Part shown: in pieces, positions 23,901-33,862 of the stretch
Position numbering within the stretch: position 1 is the first letter of the stretch
Layout of the letters: each line of letters begins with the position of its first letter
Assembly: GCA_963971305.1 (NCBI GenBank)
Contig: OZ020307.1
Span: 1,377,501 to 1,441,500 of the forward strand
Source: Arcuatula senhousia
Lineage: Eukaryota; Mollusca; Bivalvia; Mytilida; Mytilidae
DNA length: 64,000 nucleotides
Reading direction: 5' to 3'
The notes under the pieces: model-generated
Told to the model about the DNA's origin: nothing
Database searches by the model: none
Seen by the model: only the letters and a program-made list of their open reading frames with translations
Program-made: the position numbers and the translations under genes

Positions 23901-24609
23901 TACGAAACAAAAATGAAAATAAAGATAGTAAATGCATTTGAAGTTACTTATATGAAATTCAATTTCTCCGCTGGAGAAGCCACCAGAGGAAGTGCATAAG
24001 AACTCTTTTGAATTCTCGATACCTGTGCCTATTTTCAAGCCTTATTTTCAAAATCAATTATGGTAAATATGAATAAATTCTTTATCAAAGAACCGTTTAC
24101 AGAACAATTTTCTCTGATCAAATAAAAAAGTTATGAGAATTTGAACTTTGGGTAAATTATCCTGTTCATCGATGTTTGTTTATTGCACTGTTTATTGCCA
24201 TCAAGTGTGACACTTAATGAGATGCAAATTAGTGAATATGACTTTACTATAAACAAAATATAAATCCGCATTTGTATTCTTTATAAATCATTTAATACTA
24301 TCGCATCAGATAAGCGTCTTACATACTTGTAAAAAAAATTGAAAACTATAAATAAATAAGTTTTATAACACAATTGCGAGATAAGCGAGGGAAAAAGAGA
24401 TCTGGAAAAGGACTATATTGCAAGCGTGTATTGATATTTCTATTAATAGGTTTTTGGTAAACCGCCGGAAAAACCATCTGCTAGCTTACCGAATGGCTAT
24501 CGTAGCTAAAGCCGTGGCTAATCGCTAGCGATTACCCCGGCTAAAAATTGGTAGAGATTCCCCAACAGCATTGTCTCCTCGTTGTTCCGACTTTTTTATC
24601 CCTTTTTCG
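20971..24609. other. no recognisable gene or repeat, 3.6 kb
   Basis: AT-rich sequence with short random open frames only. I see no exon-like segments, tandem arrays or terminal inverted repeats. Confidence 0.4.
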
Positions 24610-24613
24610 ATTA

Positions 24614-25469
24614 TGTAATGATTTTGGATTTTTACCCCATATATTTTATGCATTTTATAGGTTATTTCCCTATTTTTATGTATGTACATGCAGGAGTAGC
24701 TCGAGGTCATTTGAGTTTACTAGTTTCATCATTCTTATTTCAGTTAAGCTAATATTAGCAGTATTTTATGGTTCTAAGATCTAAATACCAGATGTGTCCT
24801 TTATTTAGGTCGGGAAAGGTCAACTGGGATTATGACTCCTTGTACTCCCAGTGACCTACTAAATCTTACTCCTTGTGTACATACTAGTATAGTGGGAGTC
24901 ACGACTCCTTGTACTCCTACTGGGAGTTCTTTGTATTTCATCAGAAAGTTGCATCAGAATGATTGCGTGAGAAAGTGTGGGTGTTAGGAGTGTGCCAAGG
25001 TCGCTTGAGAGGTTGGTATAAAAGGGAATCATGAGAATACAGCTCTCTCTCTCTCTCGCTCGCTCTCGTTTTACTTCACTTTTAAGTCTTATTTCATTTT
25101 GTCAGGATTTACTTCTAAATTACCTATTTTTGGCCCTGGGGATTAACTAAATTGTATTGTGACTTTATATTTGGATTTATGCATTCCTTGGAAATATGAT
25201 TATCAAACTTTACTGTGTTTTATTTACTGGCATTTGTTAGACCTCACAAGGACCCATAATAATTATTAGATTTGTGACCAAGGAGATTTACCCGGAGCAC
25301 CCTACCATATCAACGTTATAAAGAGGTGAATTCCTTGTTGGAGAAAGGTGTGTGGACACTAAGTATCTGTCGTTAAATGACATAACAACTGAGCCATCTC
25401 AGCAGCATCTAGTCTTAACAGCACAGTAACTTTGTCAAAACCACCTCCCCCCTTTTTCCTGTCGTCACA
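24614..25469 (+). repeat. 5' LTR, 856 bp
   Basis: Starts TGTAATGATT and ends GTCGTCACA, with the usual TG...CA boundaries. U3 holds duplicated GACTCCTTGTACTCC blocks (one set about 24833, another about 24902) and a TATA box; downstream is a CT-rich CTCTCTCTCTCTCGCTCG tract. Confidence 0.95.
25017..25024 (+). promoter_or_regulatory. LTR TATA box
   Basis: TATAAAAG lies about 25 bp before a CT-repeat tract, a plausible start region for the genomic RNA. The same motif sits at 33406-33413 in the 3' LTR. Confidence 0.6.
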
Positions 25470-25470
25470 T

Positions 25471-25489
25471 TGGTGGCAGCGGTGGGATT
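25471..25489 (+). promoter_or_regulatory. primer binding site (tRNA-Leu type)
   Basis: TGGTGGCAGCGGTGGGATT begins one base after the LTR. It is complementary to the 3' end of animal tRNA-Leu(AAG), which ends ...CCCACCGCTGCCA plus CCA. This is the minus-strand cDNA primer site. Confidence 0.8.
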
Positions 25490-25549
25490 TTCTTGTGTGA
25501 CTTAACAATTTCGCCATATTCATACTTACTGTGCTTTCTAATAAGTGCA

Positions 25550-27196
25550 ATGGATACTCCCAGTTTTAAAAGGAGGAATTCGGACAAGGTTTATACACCT
25601 TATGAGGTAAGACCAGTTAGTAACATTAGAACTCAGCTGTTCCAGTCAGCTGATTCTGGATTCCATGGTTCGCCGTATCCAATGTCCAGTGCTAGAAGTA
25701 GAACCCCTGGTAGGACGACGTCCCCAAAGAGGTACACAGCGATACCCGAGGTTTACGCAGAAGAATACGACGAGGAACAATTGGAGTCTGGCGAAGAGAG
25801 CAATGGATGGGGGAAATTCTGGTTAGTCTGGTTTGGTTTGATGGCTCTAAGCAGTGGAACGGTAGCATTCACTTGGGCCTACTTTCCTGACAACAAGGTA
25901 GTACGATTGTCCCAAGAATATGTGATGAAAGGTGTTTTGGCGGTATTAGCCATTACTTTCTTGCCGATTTTCATCAAACTTCTAAGTCGAATGTTTAGAA
26001 GGAGCCGGAGTTGCCCGCAGTGGAGTACAAATCCCAGGACGCCTGGATTAGGAAGTGATCTAACTAACCAGGGATGGCAAGAAGGCAGGCGGAGGTTTGA
26101 GCAAGAAGGTCACCTTAAGCATGGAGAGATGCCGGAGTACTCAGACGCGCCTCCGACCAGTCCTGCTCCGCACGGACATGGACGGATAGCGTCGGATGAA
26201 CAAAGGCACGGCGACCCCGAATGTTTTAATGAGGGAACGAGCCGTCCAACTTCAGCTACTAAAAGAAACTGTGAAGACGGAGCTAACCAAGTAGATTCAA
26301 CCTTTTGTGCCAAAACCGTTGATAAGGCCCCACAACCCCAAACCATGTTACGGAAGGACCCAGAAAAGAGAGTCGGAGCAGTTCATAGCCAGGAGTACCC
26401 AGTACGGAGAACGTTTTCTGGTGGAAACACGGACGTGTGGACTGAATTCCTGCAATATTTTGAGAACATTGCGGAACTGAACTCCTGGGGATCAGAAAAG
26501 TCCAGAAGAGTACTGTTGAGTACACTCCGCGGTCAAGCCGAGACGTTCGCGTATGGCATGCCGTTGGTGATACAGAGGGACTATGAGAGGCTTAAGCGAA
26601 AGATGGAGGAAAGATTTGGCCACACGGCCATGAAAGAGAAATACTTAGCCGAAGCTAAGCTGAGGAAGAGGCAACAAGGAGAGTCGCTACGAGATTTTGG
26701 CCAGTCGATAGAAGATCTATATCGCCGAGCTTACCCGGAGAACCCGGACATCGTAGAAGAAAACGCAATCAAAGCCTTCTTGGACAAATGTGGGCAGTCC
26801 GAAGAGTTTAGATTGGCGGTTAAAAGGACTCGACCAAAGACCCTGCAGGAAGCGGTGGTGAACGCCATGCAGGAAGAGTGCCTCCGTGTTGGTGAAAAAG
26901 AATTGACTAAGGATAAACCAAGTAGGAATGTTTATGAAGTAACGGGTAGCCTAGAGAGAGTAAATATGGACACCAGGAAATCCCTAAGCGCAGGTTTCTA
27001 TGGTGATGATGAAGGGAGCGACAGTGCACATCGCTACAGGTACCCGGATAGGTTCGGAAGAGTTGGACACCATCCCTTTCCGTTGGCCCGCGGACGAGGT
27101 AGAAGGAGACCTTACTTCCCGAACCGGAGTCGGCCGGAGCCCAGTGGTCCTACAAGGGTGGCTGCTGAGGAACCAAAGAAGGAGCCGTTAAACTAG
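25550..27196 (+). CDS. gag: Gag with two predicted membrane segments
   Basis: ATG 25550 gives 548 residues; the frame is open further upstream but has no earlier ATG. After a basic/serine-rich start and an acidic patch (EEYDEEQLESGEE) come two hydrophobic stretches, about residues 90-111 and 127-145, followed by a basic RMFRRSRSR-like stop-transfer sequence. The central Ty3-type capsid domain (about 285-470) has the recognisable WTEFLQYFE, LRGQAETFA and ESLRDFGQSIEDLY segments. The C-terminus has no CCHC zinc knuckle; a basic Arg/Gly-rich stretch (ARGRGRRRPYFPNRSRP) probably takes over nucleic-acid binding. It would form the capsid. The membrane segments are unusual for Ty3/Gypsy Gag. It ends in TAG at 27194-27196 and pol follows in the -1 frame. 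Confidence 0.88.
   Translation: MDTPSFKRRNSDKVYTPYEVRPVSNIRTQLFQSADSGFHGSPYPMSSARSRTPGRTTSPKRYTAIPEVYAEEYDEEQLESGEESNGWGKFWLVWFGLMALSSGTVAFTWAYFPDNKVVRLSQEYVMKGVLAVLAITFLPIFIKLLSRMFRRSRSCPQWSTNPRTPGLGSDLTNQGWQEGRRRFEQEGHLKHGEMPEYSDAPPTSPAPHGHGRIASDEQRHGDPECFNEGTSRPTSATKRNCEDGANQVDSTFCAKTVDKAPQPQTMLRKDPEKRVGAVHSQEYPVRRTFSGGNTDVWTEFLQYFENIAELNSWGSEKSRRVLLSTLRGQAETFAYGMPLVIQRDYERLKRKMEERFGHTAMKEKYLAEAKLRKRQQGESLRDFGQSIEDLYRRAYPENPDIVEENAIKAFLDKCGQSEEFRLAVKRTRPKTLQEAVVNAMQEECLRVGEKELTKDKPSRNVYEVTGSLERVNMDTRKSLSAGFYGDDEGSDSAHRYRYPDRFGRVGHHPFPLARGRGRRRPYFPNRSRPEPSGPTRVAAEEPKKEPLN
27187..27193 (+). promoter_or_regulatory. putative -1 ribosomal frameshift site
   Basis: GTTAAAC fits the X-XXY-YYZ-like slippery class in the gag frame (G TTA AAC) and is followed directly by the gag TAG. 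The pol frame is the -1 frame and is open only from 27169, so a shift must occur in these 28 bases. The same heptamer is an established -1 slip site in arteriviruses. I have not tested for a downstream pseudoknot. Confidence 0.6.
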
Positions 27197-27198
27197 AT

Positions 27199-30100
27199 GT
27201 GACCGGTACAGATGGCCATGTACCGGTCGACCTCAAAAGGCCTAAATTTAAGAAGAAACGGAAAAGAAAGGAAAAGGCTGAGGAGGAGTTGAATAGTAGA
27301 AGCCCGAGGGAATCTAGTTCCAATAAGAGAACCTTAGGATCCCATACGGAGCCATTGCCTGCAAAAGTTGCAAGCGTTGAGAGTATGACGGTTAGAGGTT
27401 TGGTAGAAGGGACCAGTGTTGAATGGAAAATAGACACCGGATCCAGGAGCACCTTTATTACTAAAGATACTTTTGATAATATTATTGATCAACCGAGATT
27501 AGATCCAGTAGAGGGAAGATATGTAACAGCCTCCGGACAGAAGTTGAAATGCTATGGACAAGCTATGATGAGGATGACGTTTGGCGATCATGTGTTTGAG
27601 CAGGAAATAGTGGTTGGCGGAGTTAGGAACAACCTAATTGGTGAAGACTTCATTACGACTTATCGATGTGTTTGGGACCACGATGAGGCATCCTTCATAA
27701 TCAAAGGTAGTCGTGTTCCACTCCAGGAGTCAGACAGAAATATACGGTCGAGCAGAGTGATTGCATTGGAGACGGTTCGAGTGCCATCGGGACATGAGGC
27801 GGTGATCAAATCAGGTTTAACTAACCGGAGAAATGGTAGCCTGACCTCAAATTCCCTGGGTATCTTGACACCGGAACGCCCGTTTATGGAGCGGTACGGC
27901 CTAGCAATAGCCAGGACTTTAGTAGATGCAGCCAACAATGTTGTTTACACCAGAGTGTATAATCCAGGTCCACAAGATGTACAAATTTACAAGCATACTC
28001 ATATGGCGTTGTTTATACCAGCAAGTAGAGTCGGACCAACCTTGGACCTGAGGAGTTCTGGAAGAGATGATGGGTTTGGTGTTTACGAAGTTGAGGAAAT
28101 TAATAAAAACATGCCGGAACATGTCATTCCAGTTTTTGAGAAGGGCTGTAAACACCTTAATGAGAAGGAGAAGGCGGAGTTGGAGAAGTTTCTTTGCTTA
28201 AATGAAACTTGTTTTGCTCGCCCGGGTGAAGTCGGACGAACAAATATGGGGACCCATAAGATACAGTTAAAAGATGACAAGCCTATAAGAGAGCCACCAC
28301 GTAGGATCCCCCTGTATAAGCGAAGAGCCCTGGAAGAAGAAGTAAGGAAGTTAGAAAAGAGTGGCCTTATAGAGAAATCTATGAGTCCTTGGTCATCGCA
28401 AACAGTTATGGTACAAAAGAAGGACGGATCCTGGCGCATGTGCGTGGACTACCGGAAGCTCAATGAGAAGACCATCAAGGACGCATATCCGCTTACCAGG
28501 ATCGATGAAAACCTAGATGCGTTAGAAGGGTCTAAATACTATTCGTCCTTAGACTTAGATATGGCCTACCATCAGGTGCCGTTAGAAGAAGCAGATAAAG
28601 AGAAAACAGCGTTTGCTACACCGAGAGGTGGATTGTTTCATTTTAAGACCATGCCATTTGGGCTTTGTAATGCAGCTGGAACATTTAGTCGTATCATTGA
28701 AAGAACGCTGGAAGGGCTTCAATGGGAAGTGGCCGTACTCTACCTAGACGATATTGTAGTCATAGGAAAATCGTTCAGTCATCATCTAGAAAATTTACAG
28801 AGAGTATTCGATCGGCTATCCAGTGCAAATTTAAAATTGAAGGCCAAAAAGTGCAATTTGTTTCAAAAAGAGGTTTCATTTTTGGGATATTGTGTGTCGG
28901 AGGCAGGAGTCAAGACGGACCCAGCCAAGATTTTAGCAGTGAAGGAGATGCAGAGGCCGGTATCGGTTACCCAAGTCAGGAGTTTCCTAGGTCTAGCCTC
29001 CTACTATCGAAAATTTGTAGAGGGTTTTTCAAAGATAGCCAAGCCCCTTTTTGAGCTGACAAGGAAGGATAGAGCTTTTAGCTGGGACGAAAGCTGTGAA
29101 AATAGTTTTAAAGAGTTGAAAGACCGATTGGTTACTGCTCCGATATTGGCATTTCCACAGGCGAATGGGTCCGAGTTTATTTTAGACACGGACGCCAGTG
29201 CGTATGCCATAGGGGCAGTACTATCACAAGTTCAGGACGGCAAGGAAAGAGTCATTGCCTACGGTAGCCGTTGTCTCGACAAGGCGGAGCGGAACTACTG
29301 TGTAACAAGGAGAGAGATGCTGGCGGTAGTGTTCTTCACAAAGTATTTTAAGCACTATTTGCTGGGGCGTAAATTTCTACTCCGGACGGACCATGGGTCC
29401 TTGTCTTGGTTGCAAAAGTTCCGAGAGCCGGACGGACAGATACATCGTTGGATCCAGCAACTTAGCCAGTTCTACATGGAAATACAGCACCGTCCAGGAA
29501 ATAGACATGGGAATGCTGATGCCATGTCCAGATTAATTACACCAGACGGAGACATGTGCAAACAGTGTAAAATGCCTTGGGACTACACGTATGAAGGTCC
29601 GACCAAAGTTGAAGCTAAGAACATAAGAGAAGAGCATAATCAAGGAGTAAATGTCTTGTCGAATGAAACAGATTCAGACGGAGATGAAATCTCCGGAGGC
29701 GTACCACAAAGTCCTATACGTGACCCGGATCTTAGTCAGGGTCCGGTCGGGCGCAGTGGGAGTCCTCCGGGAGAAGGACGTAGACTAAGAAGGGGGAGGA
29801 AGCCTAATCGACCACGACAAGCAATACAGAAAACTAAACCAACTGTCGAATTGAATAATTTAGAAATTTTACGAACTTTTCAAGAAGAAGATGACGCGAT
29901 TGGGGAAATTTTAAAGTTGAAACTTGAGGGAGGAGATAAACCAGATGTTAGAGAAGTGAGCCCGAAGAGCCAAGATTTTAAGTTCTATGTTGCCCGCTGG
30001 GAGTTGTTAGAAATAAAGAACAACGTACTGTGTATGAAATGGAGCGATTCTATTAGTCAACCTACATGGAAAATCTGTTTACCTACTAAATTAGCAGACT

Positions 30101-32262
30101 CCGTATTATGGTATATTCATGACTCCGTGTTGGGAGGCCATCAAGGAATTAAGAAAACGTATGAAAAAGCTAGACTTTCTCCGTTCTTTTGGAAAGATCT
30201 TCACAAAACTGTAAAAGATTATGTGAGCCGATGTGATATCTGCGGAGAAAAGAAAAATCCACCTTTCAAGAAGCGTCATGAATTACAGTCGTACTTAGTT
30301 GGAGAACCATTTCAAAGAGTTGCAACGGACATCGCTGGTCCGTTTCCTACTAGTGACAAAGGTAATAAGTACATCCTGGTAGTTGGAGACTACTTTACGA
30401 AACTGACTGAACTGTATGCTATCCAAGACACTCAAGCGGAGACCATAGCTGATGTCATTTTTAGAGCATGGGTGAAGAGATTCGGATGCCCCGCCGAGCT
30501 ACATTCTGACCAAGGTCGAAATTATGAAAGCCAGCTTTTTCAAGAGCTCTGTAAACTTCTCGATATACATAAAACGCGGACGACCCCGTTACATCCTAGA
30601 TCGGACGGAATGGTTGAAAGAATGAATGCAACTGTAAATAACATTTTGTCCAAATATGTCAAAATTCATCAGAGAGATTGGGTAAATTATTTAGATTACA
30701 TTACAATGGTTTATAATTCTACACCACACGAAAGCACGGGACTGACTCCGCATAGAATGGTGTACGGAGAAGAGATGAGATTTCCGATGGACTTTATAAC
30801 AGAGAAATTGGAAAACGGAGACGGAGTAGGAAAATATTCATCAGATTATGTCATAGACTTAGAAGATCGATTATTTGAGGCACATAGAATAGCCCGATCG
30901 AATTTAGGACATGCAGCTGAACGTCAGAAATTAATTTACGATGCCCGTGTAAAGTCAAAAGTTTATTCAGTCGGAGACATGGTTTGGCGAAACCAAAAGC
31001 AAAATGTTGTTGGTCGGAAAAGCAAGATCGCACGGCATTGGTCCGGTCCGTGGATAATATGTGAAAAACTAAGCGACGTTCTATTCAAAATTAAATTTTC
31101 AAAGAATTCGACTCCGGTTGTCATACACGGAGACAATTTGAAGCCGTACACAGGCGACAAAAGGTTTAATTGGTTCAACCTTGAAGCTGAAAATGTGCCA
31201 GAAAATGAGGTCATGGAATTTCCGGTATTAGATCAGTTCGTGGGAAAGTATACAGAAGCTGATGCAACGATGCCTCAAAATGATGAAACTATTTTTCCCA
31301 CGCCGTCTGGCGATTCAGGGAACGCCAATGAAATGCCAGAGATTTATTCGGGTAATGTTGGTGATTTCCCGGAGTCAGAGGTCCGACCTCGTACCAGTAT
31401 TAGTGTAAGCCCCAGATCTTCTTCTGAGCATGCGCATTCAATAAAAACTAGATTTGGCCGGGAGATTAGTAAACCGCAATATTTGCAAGATTTTATTCAA
31501 GAAGTCACAATGTCAGAGCGATGTCATCATTGTGGAAAAAGGTACACCTGTTTGAAGAATTTGCAGAGACACTTAAATCAAGTGCATAACCCACAGGTGA
31601 ACGCTATTCGTTGTCCTGTTGCCGGTTGTGATAGGATTTTTCTCAGGCGAGAATATCTTCGGATTCATTTAAGAGCAGCCCACAAAGAAGAATGTCAGGA
31701 CCCTGTGAGTGTAGCAAAGGCTACAGTTTTCCAATTTTATGCACGAGAGCATATTCAGGGAAGCTACTACGTGGGACCCGTTCACACGGACCCGGTCGTA
31801 CCAGCCCCAGTACCAGAAGTTATTGATGTCAACGACGAGTCCTCTGATTCGATATCTACAAGTACGAGTAGTGAATCCGAGCAGGAAGATAATGAGGAAG
31901 AAAACTGTGACAATATTAGTTATGAGTCAGATGGGGAAGTCCCAGGACCTTCAGGCTTAGGAGACACGAGGGATGCAGCATCCGGCGGCTCACAGGAGCC
32001 GAGGGAAATAGTGGAACTCTTTACTTTAAGCTTAGTCAAAAGGACTGTAAAAGACACTAATGGTAATGAAACCGTGGAGAGGGAACACCACTTCGCAATG
32101 TCCCCGCACTACGACATCAAGAATTTTCAGTGGATGGATTTTGTAAGGTATATGGAAGAAGAACTAGTGCAGCACATGCGGGCCATGGATCTAAAGGAGA
32201 ACAAACCGTATGGATCCGTCCGTGTCGCAGAGGTGGACGAGTTGGCGGACTCCAGTGATTAG
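27199..32262 (+). CDS. pol: Pol: protease, RT, RNase H, integrase, C2H2 fingers
   Basis: There are 1687 codons from the first alternative start; the product is probably a Gag-Pol fusion by -1 shift, since there is no ATG at the start. Numbering from 27199: aspartic protease DTG at 79-81; RT with YLDD at 515-518; RNase H after it (DTDAS, then TREMLAV-like and RTDH motifs); integrase HHCC zinc domain (HDSVLGGH ... CDIC); catalytic triad D1044, D1104, E1140 with D-X35-E spacing; and a GPW-type C-terminal module (HWSGPWII). After this come two C2H2 zinc fingers (C1442/C1445/H1458/H1463 and C1472/C1477/H1490/H1495), an acidic serine-rich stretch and a 90-residue tail. All catalytic residues are present. 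The finger module is not part of the standard family architecture. Confidence 0.93.
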   Translation: MTGTDGHVPVDLKRPKFKKKRKRKEKAEEELNSRSPRESSSNKRTLGSHTEPLPAKVASVESMTVRGLVEGTSVEWKIDTGSRSTFITKDTFDNIIDQPRLDPVEGRYVTASGQKLKCYGQAMMRMTFGDHVFEQEIVVGGVRNNLIGEDFITTYRCVWDHDEASFIIKGSRVPLQESDRNIRSSRVIALETVRVPSGHEAVIKSGLTNRRNGSLTSNSLGILTPERPFMERYGLAIARTLVDAANNVVYTRVYNPGPQDVQIYKHTHMALFIPASRVGPTLDLRSSGRDDGFGVYEVEEINKNMPEHVIPVFEKGCKHLNEKEKAELEKFLCLNETCFARPGEVGRTNMGTHKIQLKDDKPIREPPRRIPLYKRRALEEEVRKLEKSGLIEKSMSPWSSQTVMVQKKDGSWRMCVDYRKLNEKTIKDAYPLTRIDENLDALEGSKYYSSLDLDMAYHQVPLEEADKEKTAFATPRGGLFHFKTMPFGLCNAAGTFSRIIERTLEGLQWEVAVLYLDDIVVIGKSFSHHLENLQRVFDRLSSANLKLKAKKCNLFQKEVSFLGYCVSEAGVKTDPAKILAVKEMQRPVSVTQVRSFLGLASYYRKFVEGFSKIAKPLFELTRKDRAFSWDESCENSFKELKDRLVTAPILAFPQANGSEFILDTDASAYAIGAVLSQVQDGKERVIAYGSRCLDKAERNYCVTRREMLAVVFFTKYFKHYLLGRKFLLRTDHGSLSWLQKFREPDGQIHRWIQQLSQFYMEIQHRPGNRHGNADAMSRLITPDGDMCKQCKMPWDYTYEGPTKVEAKNIREEHNQGVNVLSNETDSDGDEISGGVPQSPIRDPDLSQGPVGRSGSPPGEGRRLRRGRKPNRPRQAIQKTKPTVELNNLEILRTFQEEDDAIGEILKLKLEGGDKPDVREVSPKSQDFKFYVARWELLEIKNNVLCMKWSDSISQPTWKICLPTKLADSVLWYIHDSVLGGHQGIKKTYEKARLSPFFWKDLHKTVKDYVSRCDICGEKKNPPFKKRHELQSYLVGEPFQRVATDIAGPFPTSDKGNKYILVVGDYFTKLTELYAIQDTQAETIADVIFRAWVKRFGCPAELHSDQGRNYESQLFQELCKLLDIHKTRTTPLHPRSDGMVERMNATVNNILSKYVKIHQRDWVNYLDYITMVYNSTPHESTGLTPHRMVYGEEMRFPMDFITEKLENGDGVGKYSSDYVIDLEDRLFEAHRIARSNLGHAAERQKLIYDARVKSKVYSVGDMVWRNQKQNVVGRKSKIARHWSGPWIICEKLSDVLFKIKFSKNSTPVVIHGDNLKPYTGDKRFNWFNLEAENVPENEVMEFPVLDQFVGKYTEADATMPQNDETIFPTPSGDSGNANEMPEIYSGNVGDFPESEVRPRTSISVSPRSSSEHAHSIKTRFGREISKPQYLQDFIQEVTMSERCHHCGKRYTCLKNLQRHLNQVHNPQVNAIRCPVAGCDRIFLRREYLRIHLRAAHKEECQDPVSVAKATVFQFYAREHIQGSYYVGPVHTDPVVPAPVPEVIDVNDESSDSISTSTSSESEQEDNEEENCDNISYESDGEVPGPSGLGDTRDAASGGSQEPREIVELFTLSLVKRTVKDTNGNETVEREHHFAMSPHYDIKNFQWMDFVRYMEEELVQHMRAMDLKENKPYGSVRVAEVDELADSSD
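31522..31683 (+). other. C2H2 zinc-finger pair in Pol C-terminus
   Basis: Finger 1 is C-X2-C-X12-H-X4-H and finger 2 is C-X4-C-X12-H-X4-H, with aromatic and leucine residues at the usual core positions (RYTCLKNLQRH; RIFLRREYLRIH). They are separated by an 8-residue linker. This would be a DNA- or RNA-binding module on the integrase side of Pol. Confidence 0.85.
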
Positions 32263-33002
32263 GACTGTCAGTGGCTCGAACTGTGATTAGATTACTTTGT
32301 CATGTTGATTTGATAGATAGGTATTTTGTTTAGTTTTGTTTAAGACATAATTAATGTCAGTTTATTATTATATAGGTTTTGTGCCATATATTCTGTATAA
32401 TCTAGTCAAATATTTTTTTTTTTTTTATCCGTTCTATGTGTTGTGTGATAATCAGCCTAAGAGTCCTATTTTTGGTGCTTTTTGTAGCCCTCATACTGGT
32501 ACTCGGTGGCGGATGTATATTCTTGGTTGTCTTTTGTTGTTGTTGAGATTTAGAAGGTTAAAACATTTTTTTTTTTTTTTTACAAGGAGATATTTTTTTT
32601 TTTTTATTGTGGACTTGTTACCTCATAGTATATTGTCTCAGGTGAAAAAGTATTATTTTACCTTTTACGGGTTAATATTTTTGTTATATGTGCCTAATGT
32701 GTTCAAAAGTTTTTGATATGCATATTTTTCTTGTTATAATACTCAAGTGTTTTAATAGTTTCATGCGAAATGATAATCATTTCATAAATTTTATATTTTT
32801 GAAGTTTAAAAGTCATAAATTTGTTATTTCGCACAATTTTCATGGTCATTTCACAAGTTTTGCACATGTTACATGTTTGATACCTTCATTGTGTATATAT
32901 GACAAATGTTGTGTATTCATTATAATCATTATATTGCATGAATTTTGTTTATGTATTGTATTTCTGAACAGTGGAAGTTCAGTTTTTCTTCGTGGGGGGC
33001 TG
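32263..33002 (+). other. pol-LTR spacer and polypurine tract
   Basis: T-rich non-coding sequence with several T10+ runs, then GTGGGGGGCTG at 32992-33002 directly before the 3' LTR, which is the probable plus-strand primer. The hydrophobic open frames here are low-complexity T-rich translations and not an envelope gene. Confidence 0.6.
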
Positions 33003-33858
33003 TGTAATGATTTTGGATTTTTACCCCATATATTTTATGCATTTTATAGGTTATTTCCCTATTTTTATGTATGTACATGCAGGAGTAGCTCGAGGTCATT
33101 TGAGTTTACTAGTTTCATCATTCTTATTTCAGTTAAGCTAATATTAGCAGTATTTTATGGTTCTAAGATCTAAATACCAGATGTGTCCTTTATTTAGGTC
33201 GGGAAAGGTCAACTGGGATTATGACTCCTTGTACTCCCAGTGACCTACTAAATCTTACTCCTTGTGTACATACTAGTATAGTGGGAGTCACGACTCCTTG
33301 TACTCCTACTGGGAGTTCTTTGTATTTCATCAGAAAGTTGCATCAGAATGATTGCGTGAGAAAGTGTGGGTGTTAGGAGTGTGCCAAGGTCGCTTGAGAG
33401 GTTGGTATAAAAGGGAATCATGAGAATACAGCTCTCTCTCTCTCTCGCTCGCTCTCGTTTTACTTCACTTTTAAGTCTTATTTCATTTTGTCAGGATTTA
33501 CTTCTAAATTACCTATTTTTGGCCCTGGGGATTAACTAAATTGTATTGTGACTTTATATTTGGATTTATGCATTCCTTGGAAATATGATTATCAAACTTT
33601 ACTGTGTTTTATTTACTGGCATTTGTTAGACCTCACAAGGACCCATAATAATTATTAGATTTGTGACCAAGGAGATTTACCCGGAGCACCCTACCATATC
33701 AACGTTATAAAGAGGTGAATTCCTTGTTGGAGAAAGGTGTGTGGACACTAAGTATCTGTCGTTAAATGACATAACAACTGAGCCATCTCAGCAGCATCTA
33801 GTCTTAACAGCACAGTAACTTTGTCAAAACCACCTCCCCCCTTTTTCCTGTCGTCACA
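33003..33858 (+). repeat. 3' LTR, 856 bp
   Basis: The same length and, by eye, the same sequence as the 5' LTR, followed by the ATTA target duplication. Confidence 0.95.
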
Positions 33859-33862
33859 ATTA

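Larger units (their letters stand above)
24610..33862 (+). mobile_element. intact Ty3/Gypsy-type LTR retrotransposon
   Basis: The element proper is 24614-33858 (9,245 bp), flanked by a 4-bp target duplication ATTA (24610-24613 and 33859-33862). The order is LTR, primer site, gag, frameshift site, pol (protease, RT, RNase H, integrase, C2H2 fingers), spacer, purine tract, LTR. The protease-RT-RNase H-integrase order defines Ty3/Gypsy (Metaviridae). No envelope-like gene is evident. Both long frames are open and the LTRs show no difference that I could find by eye, so the insertion looks young and possibly still competent. Confidence 0.93.

Noticed and set aside
25471..25489. tRNA gene at the LTR edge
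   Set aside because: Only the complement of a tRNA 3' end is present, in the position of a primer binding site; no cloverleaf.
32354..33173. Hydrophobic open frames between pol and the 3' LTR as a possible envelope gene
   Set aside because: They consist of T-run translations (Phe/Tyr/Leu), overlap the LTR start, and lack a signal peptide plus cysteine-rich ectodomain.
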